From Polyrhizophydium stewartii (taxonomy: Eukaryota; Chytridiomycota; Chytridiomycetes; Rhizophydiales), in assembly GCA_027604665.1 (NCBI GenBank), contig JADGIZ010000032.1, positions 1-38,206 on the forward strand: 38,206 nt of DNA. Direction: 5' to 3'. Shown here in pieces: positions 1 through 11,138 of this stretch (the first letter of the stretch is position 1; each line of letters opens with the position of its first letter). A program made the position numbers and the translations under genes. A model generated the notes under the pieces. That model ran no database searches. It had not been told where the DNA came from and worked only from the letters and a program-made list of their open reading frames with translations.

Positions 1-72
1 TAATACAGAAATAATCCAATTTTGAAGTTACATTACCATAAACCAACTTATTGGTTGAGTGTATTAGTAATC

Positions 73-184
73 ATCGGACGGCGCGTTCGTGGCTAGCCTC
101 CGGCCCGGATCTGAAGGATCCGGGGGGGCCCCCCTAAGGGGGGCCCCCGCCACTCCGCCCCCCCTTAAGGGGGGTCGTCCTAAC
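73..184 (-). repeat. Nested compound GC element
   Basis: The outer parts (73-87 and about 170-184) match the reverse complement of the compact 45-bp element found at 11926-11970 and 29323-29367. Between them sits an extra segment of roughly 70-85 bp, running from a GTGGCTAGCCTC motif to CCACTCCGC, which are the end motifs of the other large GC family (4834-4889 type). The inner segment holds a CCGGATC/GATCCGG hairpin (105-123) and a C6-TAA-G6 hairpin (129-143). The outer element has its own C6-TTAA-G6 hairpin (159-174). The simplest reading is one element inserted into another; the exact junctions are not resolved. Confidence 0.65.
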
Positions 185-1193
185 GATTGCTTTATTTGAG
201 CTACAATATCTATCGTTAACTCTTCATGACCTAGGCGCGGAGGGTAATAAATGTGGTTAGATTATTTTAGGGGTTATCTAAAAGCTATTGTATTGCTTTC
301 ACTATATGTCTGAGTAATAGTGGAGTCTTACAACTATTTAAGGAGTGTATAGATAGCTCCAAACTCCTACTCGTGATGGTGCCGATAATAGAAAATCAGT
401 TAATCTTTTAATTGGAGATAGTAGCATTGGTACCCGTTGGGTCTTCGGAGATCGCCACCACGACTGCCGTGATTCTCAATCGGATTCTTTTGTCCCCCCT
501 GTTCTTCTTGATTATTCTCGGTTACAATAATCAACTAAATTGATCGTTTATTTAATATAATGCACTTCATCTCAAGTTGGCTGCATATCAGATTTGACAA
601 TGAATCGCCTCGTTAACTCCTCGCCACTTCTACTTCGTTCCGGGCCACCGTCGTCGCACTCAGCTCATTATGGCTACTTTTTATATAGTTCATCTAAGCA
701 TAAAGGCTTCTGTTTAGTTTCTCCTCTCTCTGAAGACCTCGAAATAAGCCTAGAATAATTGAAGCAACTACGAAGCTGTGTCTAGGTATGTAAATTATCG
801 ATGATTGAAAAGACACTAAGAGTATTTATACCTACAGACACTAGCAGGCGTCTACGTAACCCCACAAACTATTTAATTGGGAGGCTCGTCTGAATAAACT
901 TAAAGGTTGCTCTTAGTTTTTATCATGTATGTCATCAACCTTCGTAGATGGTTAATAAAAGGGCAATCCCATCCGAAGGTTAGGGTTGCCGCGGATGCGG
1001 GAACCCGCCCCTCAGGGCCGGGTTGATCAGTTGAAATTGGCTTTCAAATATTGAGCTAGAGTGAGGTAATTATGGGGGTAAGTCTAGGACCGATTGTCGT
1101 GTAACCTAAGAAATTGCGCAGCCGCTTAAATAATTAAAAATCTATCATTAGGTTTTAAGCTACATCTAGATTTCAAGTTCCATAAATAATAAT

Positions 1194-1244
1194 AGCAATC
1201 TTCGATTGCTTAGTCTGTCAATAGAAGGTCGCACTAAGTGCGAC
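1194..1244. repeat. Pair of perfect micro-hairpins
   Basis: Two unrelated palindromes lie close together: AGCAATC-TTC-GATTGCT (1194-1210) and GTCGCAC-TAA-GTGCGAC (1228-1244). Both have a 7-bp stem and a 3-nt loop. They illustrate the recurrent geometry seen through the whole window. Confidence 0.85.
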
Positions 1245-4205
1245 TCTTTTATGTGATCTAGAATAGTCAAAAACTTATTAGGTGGGATAATTCCTAACTA
1301 GTAATACATTATTTATTTTACAACCATAAAAATGGGGTAAGCCCTTTTATTGATATGATTTTCATGTTATGTTTGCCAAACAATTAAAAATAAGAGATAA
1401 TCTAGAACCCAAAATAATTAAGTTTCTATATTATTACTGAATAGGTACCATTAGCGTGAATATAGGGTAGACTTTACAGTAATTTCTTGTCATACAGTGG
1501 TGACCCATAGCAGGATCGGCCCCATGGGGCGATCCCCGCCTACGCGGTGGATCTAATAGAAATTGCAATCGAATGCGCTAATCCAATTATTGTGAAGCTT
1601 CTGAGTTTCGGAGCTCAACCATAAACGTAAATGTAGATGGCAAATATCAACAAGTCGTAGGTTCTACGTCAATATTCAATTGCTCAGCCGCTTAAGCAAT
1701 TGTTAAATTGCTGAGATGTCCAATTAGAAGTTGAGTTATTAATATACTAAAGGAAGACCTTCAAATTTGTAATAATTAGAAACCAGCTTATGAAAATAAT
1801 GATTTGACACAAACAACCGTGAATCACTTTGCGGCGTCTGAGCGTTACATAAATAATCGCTAGCGACGTCGCCTACGCCACACCAGCCGCTTAATTCTAT
1901 TAATCGTGAAGCAATTTCTCCAACAACAAAAGCTTCACAATTCTGATAATTGAAGTTACTTCGTAACTCTCTTATACGTTAATCTTTTGATTTACACGAT
2001 AGGAGAGCGATGTTACCAAGCTAATGTCTGATCTAATTTGACAGTATAAAGACGAACTTGCCAAGAACCATCCTTCATGCATTTATCAAGACAATTAATC
2101 AATTAAATGTGAAGAGGAATAGATCGATAACTTTGTTGCAACATAGCATTTAATGCAGCTACACGTACCAAATGATGTTCATCATTTAATGCTATGAAAC
2201 ACAATCGAGCTTGAAATTGAGCGTCTGAAGAAATCTAACCCAGAGCAACGGCTGTAGACAATCGAATAAAGCATTCTTTGAATGCCCCAATCAACCATGA
2301 TTGTAATGAGTTAATAACTGGTGCAGGCATAAAACAATTCGAATGCATGCACTAATTCTGTAAGAGATCTCCTTGGAATAAGCGGAATATCTCGACAATT
2401 GCTGAAGATAGTTTAGAGTTGATGAGAGAGGTTAATTCGGATCGATAAATGGTCGATGTCAAATCCAGATAGGTCGACAAACTTAGATGGCAATAATTTA
2501 ATTAAAATTTCTCTGAATGACTTGGCCACCCAATAGGGGTGGCTTTCTTGACAATTTACCGCGAATGCGGGCAACTGATCTCTAATCGTTTGTTTGGAAT
2601 TGAGGTAGACTAATTGGGCATCAAACCTCTGTTATGTAATAAATACGGAGGATAAAGGAATCTAAGAAGAGATGAATAATAATGGTCGACTAAATAAAAT
2701 AGTTAAGAAAGAAATGATTTCAATTCTCGTTTCACGTAATTGATGATTAAGTAGGAAAAGATAAGATGTACCATTTAGCTCGATTAATCGAGCGGCTAAG
2801 CTGTCAAACGTCCGAAGTCCGAAAGCACCCTGTTCGCGACATGATCGTCGAGGTAGACCGTATCCTCGAAAGAAGCCACTCCTCTAATGACGCGGAGATC
2901 GCGTCTGCTACAAATAGCTATAACTAATTAAACGCACCTTAGGTGCGGTCCTAGTTGTTCAAATCGGAGAAAGTGTCTCATCAGTCTTAATCAGAAGTTG
3001 ATGATTAATAATAGAATAGTTAAGTTCATCTATAAGTTGCACTTCTATACAACTTAAGAATAATGGGTGGCTTATTGTCAAGCCGCCGCGGAGCTTGCCC
3101 ACGCAACGTCGCTTAAGAAATAATAAAAGAGTAAACCACAAAACTGACCAAGTTCTACATAAATTTGCGACGTTTTATGAATACCTTAACACTGACTACT
3201 AGTTATTATATGCTGCGTATTAAATAGAGATCGTAATATAGCTAACTTATTTGAAGGTCGATCCAGAGGATCGATAGCAATTTCTAGGTTATTTAGTCAA
3301 ACTTCTAATATTAGTCATGATAGGTTGTCAACTCTTCTAAGTTATAGATAAATCGATCTTGGCGGCTGAGCGTAGATCAATAAGGTAATAAATCTGATGG
3401 ATCTGCTATACCTGATTTATAGTGATCTCCTCAGTAATCTGGGGGGGGGTGGGCGCATCATTTAATTTATTTATGACTAACCAATCAACAATTTCCAATA
3501 CTTGTATGGCTTAGTTGACATTAGGAGAATAAAGTAGTTCCAATTTATCGAAAAACATGATCAAAGATCGTTGCTTCAAGATTAGAGTAGATGGCTTATC
3601 TCTGATAAACTATAGATATATATGGTGGAAGTTCTGGTAATTAATCTAATAACTTATATTCCCTCGGTAGATCAGGAAGGTTCCGAATACTAATCATCAC
3701 TAAAATAAACTACAGTAAATTAGTAACTTAATCGGGTAACCCCACTTAGAACATTAGGTATAACCTCTCGTTGTAATCAACCCCCCCCCTAATTTAGTAT
3801 GGAAGCTATTTAAGTTGTTTTTCTAACCCATTCAGTACTCAAATAAAGAAGAACATAAGCATATAGATCTTCAGATCGATTAGTTGTGGAGGTACGCCAG
3901 TGGCCGCCCACGATTTCTCTTCAATTTGTGGTGCTCCCCTATTAAATTACCAATGTTTCAACTAGATACGATGTGATTATCAATGAAGTTGTAAGAAGTT
4001 ACTATAGAAAAGTTAATAGGTGGTTTTAATAGAGTAAGGGAGTGAATTAGAAAAGGCAAGATCAAACATCTCTAACAATCACGCAGTCGCTTAAGAGTAA
4101 CACTAAAAGATAAAATAATACCATCGCGCAGCTAACCGAATAAATTGATAACATTGTAATAAATAAGAAATTTAATTAATAGACATATTTCAATTGGCAA
4201 TGAGA

Positions 4206-4265
4206 CTTGAACCCATTATACTCATGGGTACTTTGGGGTAAAGCTTAGTTAAGAAATGGGTTCAA
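4206..4265. repeat. 10-bp inverted repeat around 40-nt loop
   Basis: CTTGAACCCA at 4206-4215 is the exact reverse complement of TGGGTTCAAG at 4256-4265. On the minus strand the inner arm also mimics a tRNA T-arm, but no matching anticodon and acceptor arms can be placed, so this is recorded only as an inverted repeat. Confidence 0.75.
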
Positions 4266-4396
4266 GGGGAGGTGCCCGCCCCCGATTCCAGGAGTTAGAG
4301 GCGCCCCGGTCAATGAAGCACCGGGCCGCGATCAGCACCTATTTTAGCAATCAAGGGTGTGGTTATTTGAGCCTCGATTATTATTTAGCATTTGAT

Positions 4397-4412
4397 GTGA
4401 AAGGGTATAGCT
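4397..4412 (+). repeat. 16-bp direct repeat, copy 1
   Basis: GTGAAAGGGTATAGCT occurs here and again at 4593-4608, 196 bp downstream in the same orientation. The flanks differ, so it is a short dispersed repeat rather than a tandem array. Confidence 0.85.
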
Positions 4413-4592
4413 AAGATGATTTGATAGATGAGCTCGATTAGATGAGATTCTAGACTTTACCATTTAGAGGTTTCCCTTTTACCAAAATTGATGAGTGCTT
4501 AATTATTATGGATGGTCTATTTGGATTCTCTTGTTAGATCTGATTTATAGGAGAAATATAGATATAAGGAAATATCATGGTTATCTATTTAG

Positions 4593-4608
4593 GTGAAAGG
4601 GTATAGCT
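4593..4608 (+). repeat. 16-bp direct repeat, copy 2
   Basis: This is the second exact copy of the 16-mer at 4397-4412. Confidence 0.85.
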
Positions 4609-4833
4609 GACCCATTTATTTTCAGTAGTAGGAGGAATTAACAGAAACAATAAATAAATTGAGTTACGGAGTAACTGAATTAACATGTTGACCCTCTGAG
4701 GATTTGAGAGATCTTGGAGCGGCATCCGCCGCTCTATTTATACATAATCACCCGATGAGAATCTATTAATGGACTACTGATTATGGAATTACCAATAATG
4801 TCTCCGTATTGGTAATCGGTAAATTAAGCTTGA

Positions 4834-4889
4834 TCGCAGCGGAGCGGTCGTGACTAGCCTCAGAAGAGCTTCTGAGGCGACGTCGCGGC
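4834..4889 (+). repeat. 56-bp compound GC element, copy 1
   Basis: This 56-bp segment recurs at 24008-24063 with a single visible mismatch (CAGAAG here, CATAAG there). It runs from TCGCAGCGGAGCGGTCG through GACTAGCCTC, a central AGAAGCTCTTCT-like palindrome and GAGGCGACGTCGCGGC. Its right half (30 bp) also occurs at 18249-18278. Related compound clusters with different central hairpins lie at about 88-158, 6391-6480 and 7935-8046. These clusters share end motifs (CGGAGYGGTCG or its complement CCACTCCG, and GACGTCGCGG), while the interior is variable. Confidence 0.85.
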
Positions 4890-6390
4890 TCAGTAACTAA
4901 TAAAGATGTAGATTGATATACAGTTGTTAAGATCCATGTGCTTTTGGGGGCTGTCATTTTGTACTGTCAAGTTAAAGCTAGAAGATCACCTAAATTAATA
5001 AAAACTGTCAAGCTTCGCGATTTCCTCAAAAGTCTAATTTATATTCTCAAGAGGTCAACTAGTATTACCTGCCTAGAAGTTAGTACTCATTTACCTACAA
5101 TCGCGTCAGCCGCTCAGACCCATTCAATTATTAGTCAATGATCTTATGCCACAATCTCAGATTGTTCTAACCGTAAATATTTGGCTTCTATACATAATAG
5201 ATTGGTAGTCTAAATATTGAATCATTTTTATCATAATTGGATCACCTATATATAAGAGCTAAAGGTTAGGATCTAATCATCAGAGTTGACCAAAAGATGC
5301 AATATTCTAGAGGTTGCACCAAAGGGTAGCTCGTGAATAAATTAAATAAAAGATCATAGCTCAGAATTCTTCTCCCAGGTATGATATTCGGATTCTGAGA
5401 GAGCAAAAGTAATTGTTTGGATACTATTTTTGAGTCTTATATATCCTAAGTTAGTACTAAATAGAGATTCTCCATGTGTGTTATTCTATGCAATTTAGCT
5501 TTCTTATAAGCATTGTTCATCAACTGTAGTTGATTAATAGTTTGCGTGTATCTGAAATAGTACAATGTAATCTTAAGGAGGGATCCTGGTAGAGTAAAGC
5601 AGGTTTAATTAAGCAATATCCTATTTCGTTATTAACTCCTTAGCTTCAATCGTTCTAATCAGATTTGGTTCATTTGGAAGCAGATGGGTTTTATAGGGGA
5701 TTGCTCCTGAAAAGCGGCGGAGCAGCTCGATCCCTTCGAGAAAATCGCAAACTAACCATTCTTTTTTTAATATAAATTAGCCTTAACGGCGTTTGAGCAT
5801 TCCAGAAATCCCTAGATTCCGAAGTCTAAATCACATAGGAGGTTCGTCTATTAAATCATTTAGGCTAATTAGGTGATAAAGTACAAACTATTTATTGGAT
5901 CCCCTTGAGGGGGTGGAGTCAGAGGCAGATTAACTAGTATATCCTAGTATTATTGATTGCCTTGACTCGGGGGTGGTAATAAATAATTAGAATTAATTCA
6001 GTTTCCTCTGGTGATTTGCCGAATCAACGTAGTGTAGTGTAACGGAAGGAGGCTGATGAGGGTACGAATGGTATGAGCAAATCAACTGAATTATTGTATG
6101 AGTAATATAATTTTCTTATCAGCTTCTTACAGAAGCTCCAATCAGCATAGAAGTTGGTATAAAGCTGCTAATAACTAAGAATTTCAGAGGTAGCAATAAC
6201 TCGTGGAAAAAGGGTTTGTTAGTGGTAAGTTGCCTTCGCCATTAGCACTCCCCCCTTAGGATCAGAAGATATCAGCCCTACTAAGCGTTCCTAAGAACGC
6301 GCCTCTTTCCAATTCAAGCCGCGGCGGATGCCGCTCCAATCCAGTTACGTACCCTTTACACCAATTCAAAAAGGCAATTCTAAATAGGTT
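4890..6390. other. Gene-less stretch
   Basis: I recognise no gene. The 67-codon frame at 4938-5141 starts just past the GC cluster and shows no domain, signal or family resemblance. The stretch includes the empty-site partner of the 27-bp insertion (5752-5777), a GCGTTC-CTAA-GAACGC hairpin (6285-6300) and a GCGGC-GGAT-GCCGC hairpin (6321-6334). Confidence 0.5.
5752..5781 (+). repeat. Short dispersed repeat, empty-site form
   Basis: CTAACCATTC, a T7 run and then AATATAAAT occur here without interruption. At 11139-11195 the same sequence is split by a 27-bp hairpin-bearing segment flanked by TTTA on both sides. This copy therefore looks like the unoccupied version of that locus type. Confidence 0.75.
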
Positions 6391-6482
6391 CCTGAGCCGC
6401 GACGTAGCCTCCACCCGGATCTCTTAAGAGATCCGGGGGCCCTTCTAGGCCTCGCAGGTGCGACGTCACGACCACTCCGCTG
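6391..6482 (-). repeat. Compound GC cluster with 24-bp perfect palindrome
   Basis: The cluster starts with GAGCCGCGACGTAGCCTC and ends with ACGACCACTCCGCT, the reverse-orientation end motifs of the 4834-4889 family. Its interior is a perfect 24-bp palindrome at 6414-6437 (half-site CCCGGATCTCTT) instead of the smaller palindrome of the other copies. Constant ends with a changed centre suggest nesting or replacement of the central hairpin. Confidence 0.65.
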
Positions 6483-6859
6483 TGACTTTTGTCTATTTCT
6501 TTTTAGGTGAATTGACTAACATTTGGGCTATGTTGACGCTTTACTTTGTACTATTTTGAGGTACCTCGCTTGCCTTACCGCTAGTGCTTTTCATTATTTG
6601 GATCCGAGCTAGTTAAGCAAGGCTTATATTCGATCCGCTGCACCATTTAGGCTGGAAAGTCATTTGACCTTTTGCTATGAGCGCTGTTATCGTGGCCATT
6701 CCAATTAAATAGATTATTCATCTTAACATCCACTACCTTTACTTAAGACTCTTATTACTTTAAACTTTTTATGCCTTTATTTAGCAATCTGCACATTAGA
6801 AGTTCATTCAGGTCACTATACTATTTAATAGCTTATTGATAAATAGTGCTAACATCTCT

Positions 6860-6910
6860 AAATTCGGATAAACGAATTCCCGCCTCCGTCGCTAGGAGGC
6901 GGCAATTCTA
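6860..6910 (+). repeat. Double-hairpin element, copy 1
   Basis: The first hairpin is constant: AAATTCGGATAAACGAAT, with stem ATTCG/CGAAT and loop GATAAA. It is followed by a variable GC hairpin (CCGCCTC/GAGGCGG here) and then ATTCTA. The same layout recurs at 7392-7433 and 21375-21417, and a reverse copy lies at 18332-18360. The architecture resembles the double-hairpin elements described from some fungal mitochondrial genomes; that comparison is structural, not sequence-based. Confidence 0.8.
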
Positions 6911-7391
6911 GTTGTTTAGCTCTGGTTTACTTATAATATAAGCCAATCAGCTACCCGCCAATCGGCAAACCTTGCGGACCTACCCCGCGGGGGTTGCAGC
7001 CACTCCCCGCTGTTAACCATAATCGTATTTCCATTCTTATTGATTAAACCTATGGGGTACCCACTCATGATCTTATATATCAGTAGGGTTACATACCTAT
7101 GAGGTAGCTACTGACTTAGAATTAGATTCTGAATAATTTGTTAGTAGATTGGCTATTAATTTAGTTGCTATTACTAGAATATGGTAGATACGGATTAAAC
7201 GTGATTGTTGGATAGTTATAATCTTTTGATTGTAGTTAAGTTATTGATCAATGATTGCTTTAATTCAGATATCTAAACATGCTACTTGATTAAGCGCCAG
7301 TTTTACTTATTAGATTCCAACCATAATTGATCTTACCTAATATTTAAGGAATAACATCATCAATTCTTTGATCTTAGAAATGATAAAAGAG

Positions 7392-7433
7392 AAATTCGGG
7401 TAAACGAATAGCCGCTCTTTGAGCGGTCATTCT
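7392..7433 (+). repeat. Double-hairpin element, copy 2
   Basis: AAATTCGGGTAAACGAAT (one change, in the loop) precedes a second hairpin GCCGCTC-TTT-GAGCGGT and then ATTCTA. The second hairpin has no sequence similarity to those in the other copies. Confidence 0.8.
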
Positions 7434-7934
7434 ACTCTACAGGTTCAAATCATGCTTATAGATAGTGCATTGGTTTTATGTGATGCGTAATAATCAATAA
7501 TTGTACCCGAATCTTTATATAAAATATGTGGTACACTCCATGAGATAGCATACTCGATTGTACCTGGTCTGTTTAAGAATACAAACATGTATTGCCTTAT
7601 AGTTTTTTATAGACCAACCATAGTTATTGGTACCTCTAAATTCTAATTGGACATTCAGTAGACTGTATAAAGTAGCCTAAGGACGGATGTGAAAGTAAGG
7701 AATAAATATAATAAGGTTTACATAATATGTGCGTTATTTCATAGATGCTTTATATTAAATTGGTATTAGAGCTACTAGGTTCATATTTATAATTCAATAT
7801 ATTTAACTATAATAACCAGCAGTATTTGGACCCCTTAAGCCACCCCCGGGGGGTTCAATAATGCGCGAAGTTGTCGATATTCTAGATCGATTGGGATGAA
7901 ATTCTTAAGATTATTGCCAGAGGTCACGATCTAC

Positions 7935-8056
7935 CGCCCCCGGAGCGGGTTGAAGCCGCGAATCACGTTCATTACGTGATTCGCCTCCCTAGCTTCCGGC
8001 GAATCGAGCCCCGCTAGGAGCTCGATCGCCTACCACTCCGCGGCCTTGCAGGGGGG
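7935..8056 (-). repeat. Compound GC cluster
   Basis: A GC-rich block ends in CCACTCCGCGG, the shared end motif of the 4834 family. It contains a 10-bp perfect stem, CGAATCACGT/ACGTGATTCG (7959-7968 and 7974-7983), and a second hairpin using CGAATCGAGC/GCTCGATCG-type arms further right. It is flanked by AT-rich sequence. Confidence 0.6.
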
Positions 8057-8077
8057 CTCATACTTATAAATGGGCTA

Positions 8078-8100
8078 ATATTGGAGCGACTCCTAGCGGA
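8078..8100 (+). repeat. 20-bp repeat, copy 1
   Basis: TTGGAGCGACTCCTAGCGGA occurs here and again at 18151-18170. It includes the small palindrome GGAGCGACTCC. The downstream flanks differ. Confidence 0.85.
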
Positions 8101-8149
8101 TTGTAGTTGAAAGAGAATCAGTCTCGCTATAATAGTGTATATCTAGTTT

Positions 8150-8190
8150 GTTAGGGCGTCGCTAGGCGCGAGCTGACGCGCCGCCCGATT
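8150..8190 (+). repeat. GC element related to the 45-bp family
   Basis: GTTAGGGCG, a GTCGCTAGGCGCG interior and AGCTGACGCGCCGCCCGATT follow the same plan as 11926-11970 but with changed stem bases. The 26-bp core at 8155-8180 recurs exactly at 23790-23815. At positions where this copy differs from 11926-11970 (GGGCG...CGCCC against GGACG...CGTCC) both arms change together, so pairing is kept. Confidence 0.75.
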
Positions 8191-8475
8191 AATAGCACGA
8201 TATGACGGGAATTGGATTACTTGATTTGTCAAATTAATTTGAACTCCTCATTAATACATAGATACAACTTTGTAGCAGTTCTTTTCCCACCTTAAGAGTA
8301 TAATCAAATTTAACTGATAAATTTATACGATTACTGACCACTATGGACATAAATACCCGGTATTCTGGGCTAATACAGATATACCTAACACATTATTTAA
8401 AAAGACCACCCCACTCTCTATGAGGGTGGGCGTACTCTTTATGTATACATATCCCATTAGAACCCGTACCTGATT

Positions 8476-8573
8476 GGGTATCGATAATTGACGTCATGTA
8501 AGCCCACTCATTAATATCAACGCACAAAACATCGCGGGTGGAATCTTTGCCGACGCGATCGCCACCGATACCC
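8476..8573. repeat. 98-bp foldback with nested inner stem
   Basis: GGGTATCG (8476-8483) and CGATACCC (8566-8573) form perfect 8-bp terminal inverted repeats. Inside, ATCGCG (8531-8536) pairs with CGCGAT (8554-8559), giving a nested second stem. The interior does not clearly match the conserved core of the 9064-9143 family. The 62-codon reverse frame at 8393-8581 covers this structure and is explained by it. Confidence 0.6.
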
Positions 8574-9063
8574 GGACACAAAATCGCGCTTAATTGAACC
8601 CCCCGGGGGCTCCGGGGAGCCTGTTCAAATCAATCTAGGCGTAAGCTAATTAAAGTTTAAGGATGTCCCCATAATAGGGTAGTGCTACTACAGATCCAAG
8701 CAAGTTAGATTAGATCTAGCATTTATCTATCTTTTAAAGGATCTCTGCAACTCCGACTATAGGTCCTAGTAGAATAACTATTATTATTGTTGTTAATGAA
8801 GAAATATTAGGTTTCACAATGAGTTGTTACAAAATTATTTACCTATCTCAGTGTCAACTAATTTTTAGGTAGAAAATCTATACTTAGGATCAATTTACTA
8901 TTATTCATCTTTAGGTTAAGTACTACACGTTAATCGTTAGTTATAAAGTCTATTCTTTTATCTTCTATTTTTTTGTCACTATTGTTCTTTAGGCAATCTC
9001 TTAATTTGCCATCTATTCTAAATTCAGCGCAACTAATGAGAAAAAGGTGTGTAAGTTTTCATA

Positions 9064-9143
9064 ATCAGCCGGTGTCTTGGTACGTTTCATCTCGTTCAGC
9101 TAGTTCACTCGACTCACTTTTGGGGGGAGACACCCCGGCTGAT
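9064..9143 (+). repeat. Foldback element with conserved core, copy M1
   Basis: The arms ATCAGCCGG-TGTCT (9064-9077) and AGACA-CC-CCGGCTGAT (9128-9143) pair over 14 bp with a 2-nt bulge. The core contains TACGTTTCATCTC, then TTCACTCGACTCAC, in the order and spacing found in the other copies. The right half (about 26 bp) also occurs at 18880-18906. The element accounts for the central third of the 92-codon frame at 8973-9251, which is therefore probably not a gene. Confidence 0.75.
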
Positions 9144-9240
9144 CTTCTATTTCTGTTTTATTCTAGACAATTTGTCTGCCTTGCCTTCCCGGCAGATCCC
9201 AATAACTTATCAAGTAACAAAAAACAAGCTATAGATGATA

Positions 9241-10860
9241 CAACAGAATAAAGGAGCTAATCAAGGTGCTTCTCTACCCACCCAGATCCTCTATTAGATT
9301 ATAGGGATGTCAAAAAATAGCTTAGATTCATATGTAGGAGATATTTATAGATTAACAAAGTTATCACCTTATCTTTGGATAGATTAACCTAGTTTCTGAT
9401 ATAAGGATTCATACTATGGTTAGATAAACTAGTAGCCAAAGTGTATGCAACCTCTTCTAATTTCGGATCTTGTATTTAAATCTATGAGAGAAGTACAGAT
9501 AAGGATTATTAACTAGGTAGGTTCTACTTACTCTAAATTATCCAATAAAGGAGATACCTCGTATTACTTCATCTATATGAAAAGGAAGGTAAGAACCCTA
9601 TGTTTTATCTATTAACCCAGATCAAAGTAAGTAATAATAATTAATTGACAACCCATCTATTAAGATCATACTAAAAAATAGGGTTAGGTTCCAGTACAAT
9701 AAAACCGAATAATCATCTTGAATTTCTCAAGTATCTAAGCCTAACATTACCTTCCTCCTCTAGTTATTGATGTTGTAGCCCAATAAACTAATATATCAAT
9801 TTCAATAACTTCATGGATACCTACAAAGACTAGAGCCTATCTTTCTAATAATAATTGATATAGCAACCTAGAATCATTTAGAGAACTCAACTAGGGTTGA
9901 AAACCAATGAGAATATCTTAATTAAACCAATTATCTCCTTATAGATTATTTCTAAATCTTATAGAGGTTCTACCCTCCCAAACAATAATTGAGGTATGTA
10001 CCCTCTTTGTATAGGTCGGTTCCCTCCAAAGTAATTAAATCAAAATTAACTCCAATTTGTTATAGGAATCTTCATGTTATATTAAATCATCTTGTCTCTC
10101 AGAATAATAATTAGATCTTGAAATTAGGGAGGTAACACAGAGACTCTAGATAGGTACATAAAAATTAGTATCAATAATAATCAATATAGGTTCAATTGAG
10201 ATGTATAAACCAAGATTTGAAGTTCTATTTAAAGTTTCTAATATAGATCTTTGACCTCCCGGATTCTTATAGCACATCATTTACGTATTCATAGGGGGAA
10301 TAAAAAAGATACTTCAGCCATAGGTAGATAAGAAAGGAGATGTCAATCTTAGTGGGTCAATTTATTTGATAATCGGTTCTACTTAGATCTTCTGTCATAG
10401 TCAATAACCAATCTTCGTAAGGTAATCTTTATACCCGGATTCTTACGTGTTTAGAGGGAAGCAAGAAGTAGATCAAAAATAATAGGTTAATCTTAGTGGG
10501 TCGGTGTAATAAATTAGACTGTATAAGAACTTTAGACTATTTCTTAATGTTATATTTTCTTTCCTTATGCTACGGTAAGGTTGTATATTTAATTTAAAGA
10601 ATCGTACCCTTGAATTAATTTACTTTAGAATGTACAGCCTAGTAGAAGAGCCAAATTAGAAAATCGATCGTAGATCGATGGAAATCTGATGTAAATAAGG
10701 TTGACCAGGATAAGATTCTTCCTTTAGTTTAGATACTTGGTTTATTTAGGATCTACTATAGAGAAATAATGCATATTCTTCTATATATTTGTTTAATTGT
10801 GAAGGATCCATCTAATAATAACACGGAGCGATGAAATAAGTATTATTTTTGCAATTTCCT
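9241..10860. other. AT-rich block without GC elements
   Basis: I see no gene, RNA or GC palindrome of the types common elsewhere. The sequence is AT-rich and rich in short TAGGTTCTA-, ATCTTT- and AGATAA-like words, with stops in all frames. It is one of five blocks of this texture (also 11231-11900, 13101-15200, 19401-21360, 30451-31200). Its only notable element is ATCGATC-GTA-GATCGAT at 10663-10679, which recurs at 28267-28283. Confidence 0.55.
10663..10679. repeat. GATCGA-type 7-3-7 micro-hairpin, copy shared with 28267
   Basis: The palindrome ATCGATC-GTA-GATCGAT is part of a 20-bp exact match (AATCGATCGTAGATCGATGG) with 28266-28285. It belongs to a wider set of GATCGA hairpins of the same size with different loops. 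Confidence 0.85.
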
Positions 10861-11138
10861 GAATAAAGCGAAGACTAAAGAATTGACCGCGTCTGCGGGA
10901 ACTTTGAAGCGCGGTGTCATTTCTGAATTTCCGCAAATGGAGTCTATTAGTACTTATTTCTGAATAGATGGCATCTAAAGGGGGATTCTAAAATAGTGGA
11001 TCAACCAATGATCGAAGGGATCCTATCAGAATTCGTCGATTTGCCCGATAAAATTCAAGCGCGGAGCTTCAAGGGGGGCTAATTAAAAAGCGCGGCCGCC
11101 GCTGCACCGGTTTCGGAGAATTACAAAAATTGAGAAAG
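10861..11138. other. GC-element cluster
   Basis: A short GC-rich stretch with several partial elements (CCGCGTCTGCGGGAAC, GCGCGGAGCTTC). It ends in CGCGGCCGCCGCTGCACCGG (11091-11110), a 20-mer that recurs exactly at 12361-12380. No coding frame is evident. Confidence 0.55.
11091..11110 (+). repeat. 20-bp GC repeat, copy 1
   Basis: This exact 20-mer is also present at 12361-12380, 1270 bp downstream. The flanks are unrelated. Confidence 0.9.

Larger units (their letters stand above)
188..4833. other. Gene-less stretch rich in short palindromes
   Basis: I see no supportable gene here. The stretch holds many perfect micro-hairpins, for example 1194-1210 (AGCAATC, TTC loop), 1228-1244 (GTCGCAC, TAA loop), 2933-2947 and 3258-3274. 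It has a run of nine G at 3441-3449 and nine C at 3781-3789. There is a 10-bp inverted repeat (4206-4215 with 4256-4265), a 16-bp direct repeat (4397-4412 and 4593-4608), and a GAGCGGC/GCCGCTC hairpin at 4717-4734. The reverse-strand open frame at 2959-3141 runs through GC elements and has no recognisable domain. Confidence 0.6.

Noticed and set aside
4192..4265. tRNA on the minus strand suggested by an ATGGG-TTCAAGT-CTCAT T-arm
   Set aside because: The T-arm is perfect, but no anticodon arm, D-arm or 5' acceptor strand pairing with TGCCAAT can be placed. The arm is better explained by the 10-bp inverted repeat.
8393..8581. 62-codon reverse frame
   Set aside because: It coincides with the 98-bp foldback 8476-8573.
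8973..9251. 92-codon open frame, the longest ATG frame of the window
   Set aside because: Its middle is foldback element M1, and the ends show no domain. The length is unremarkable for 38 kb of such DNA.
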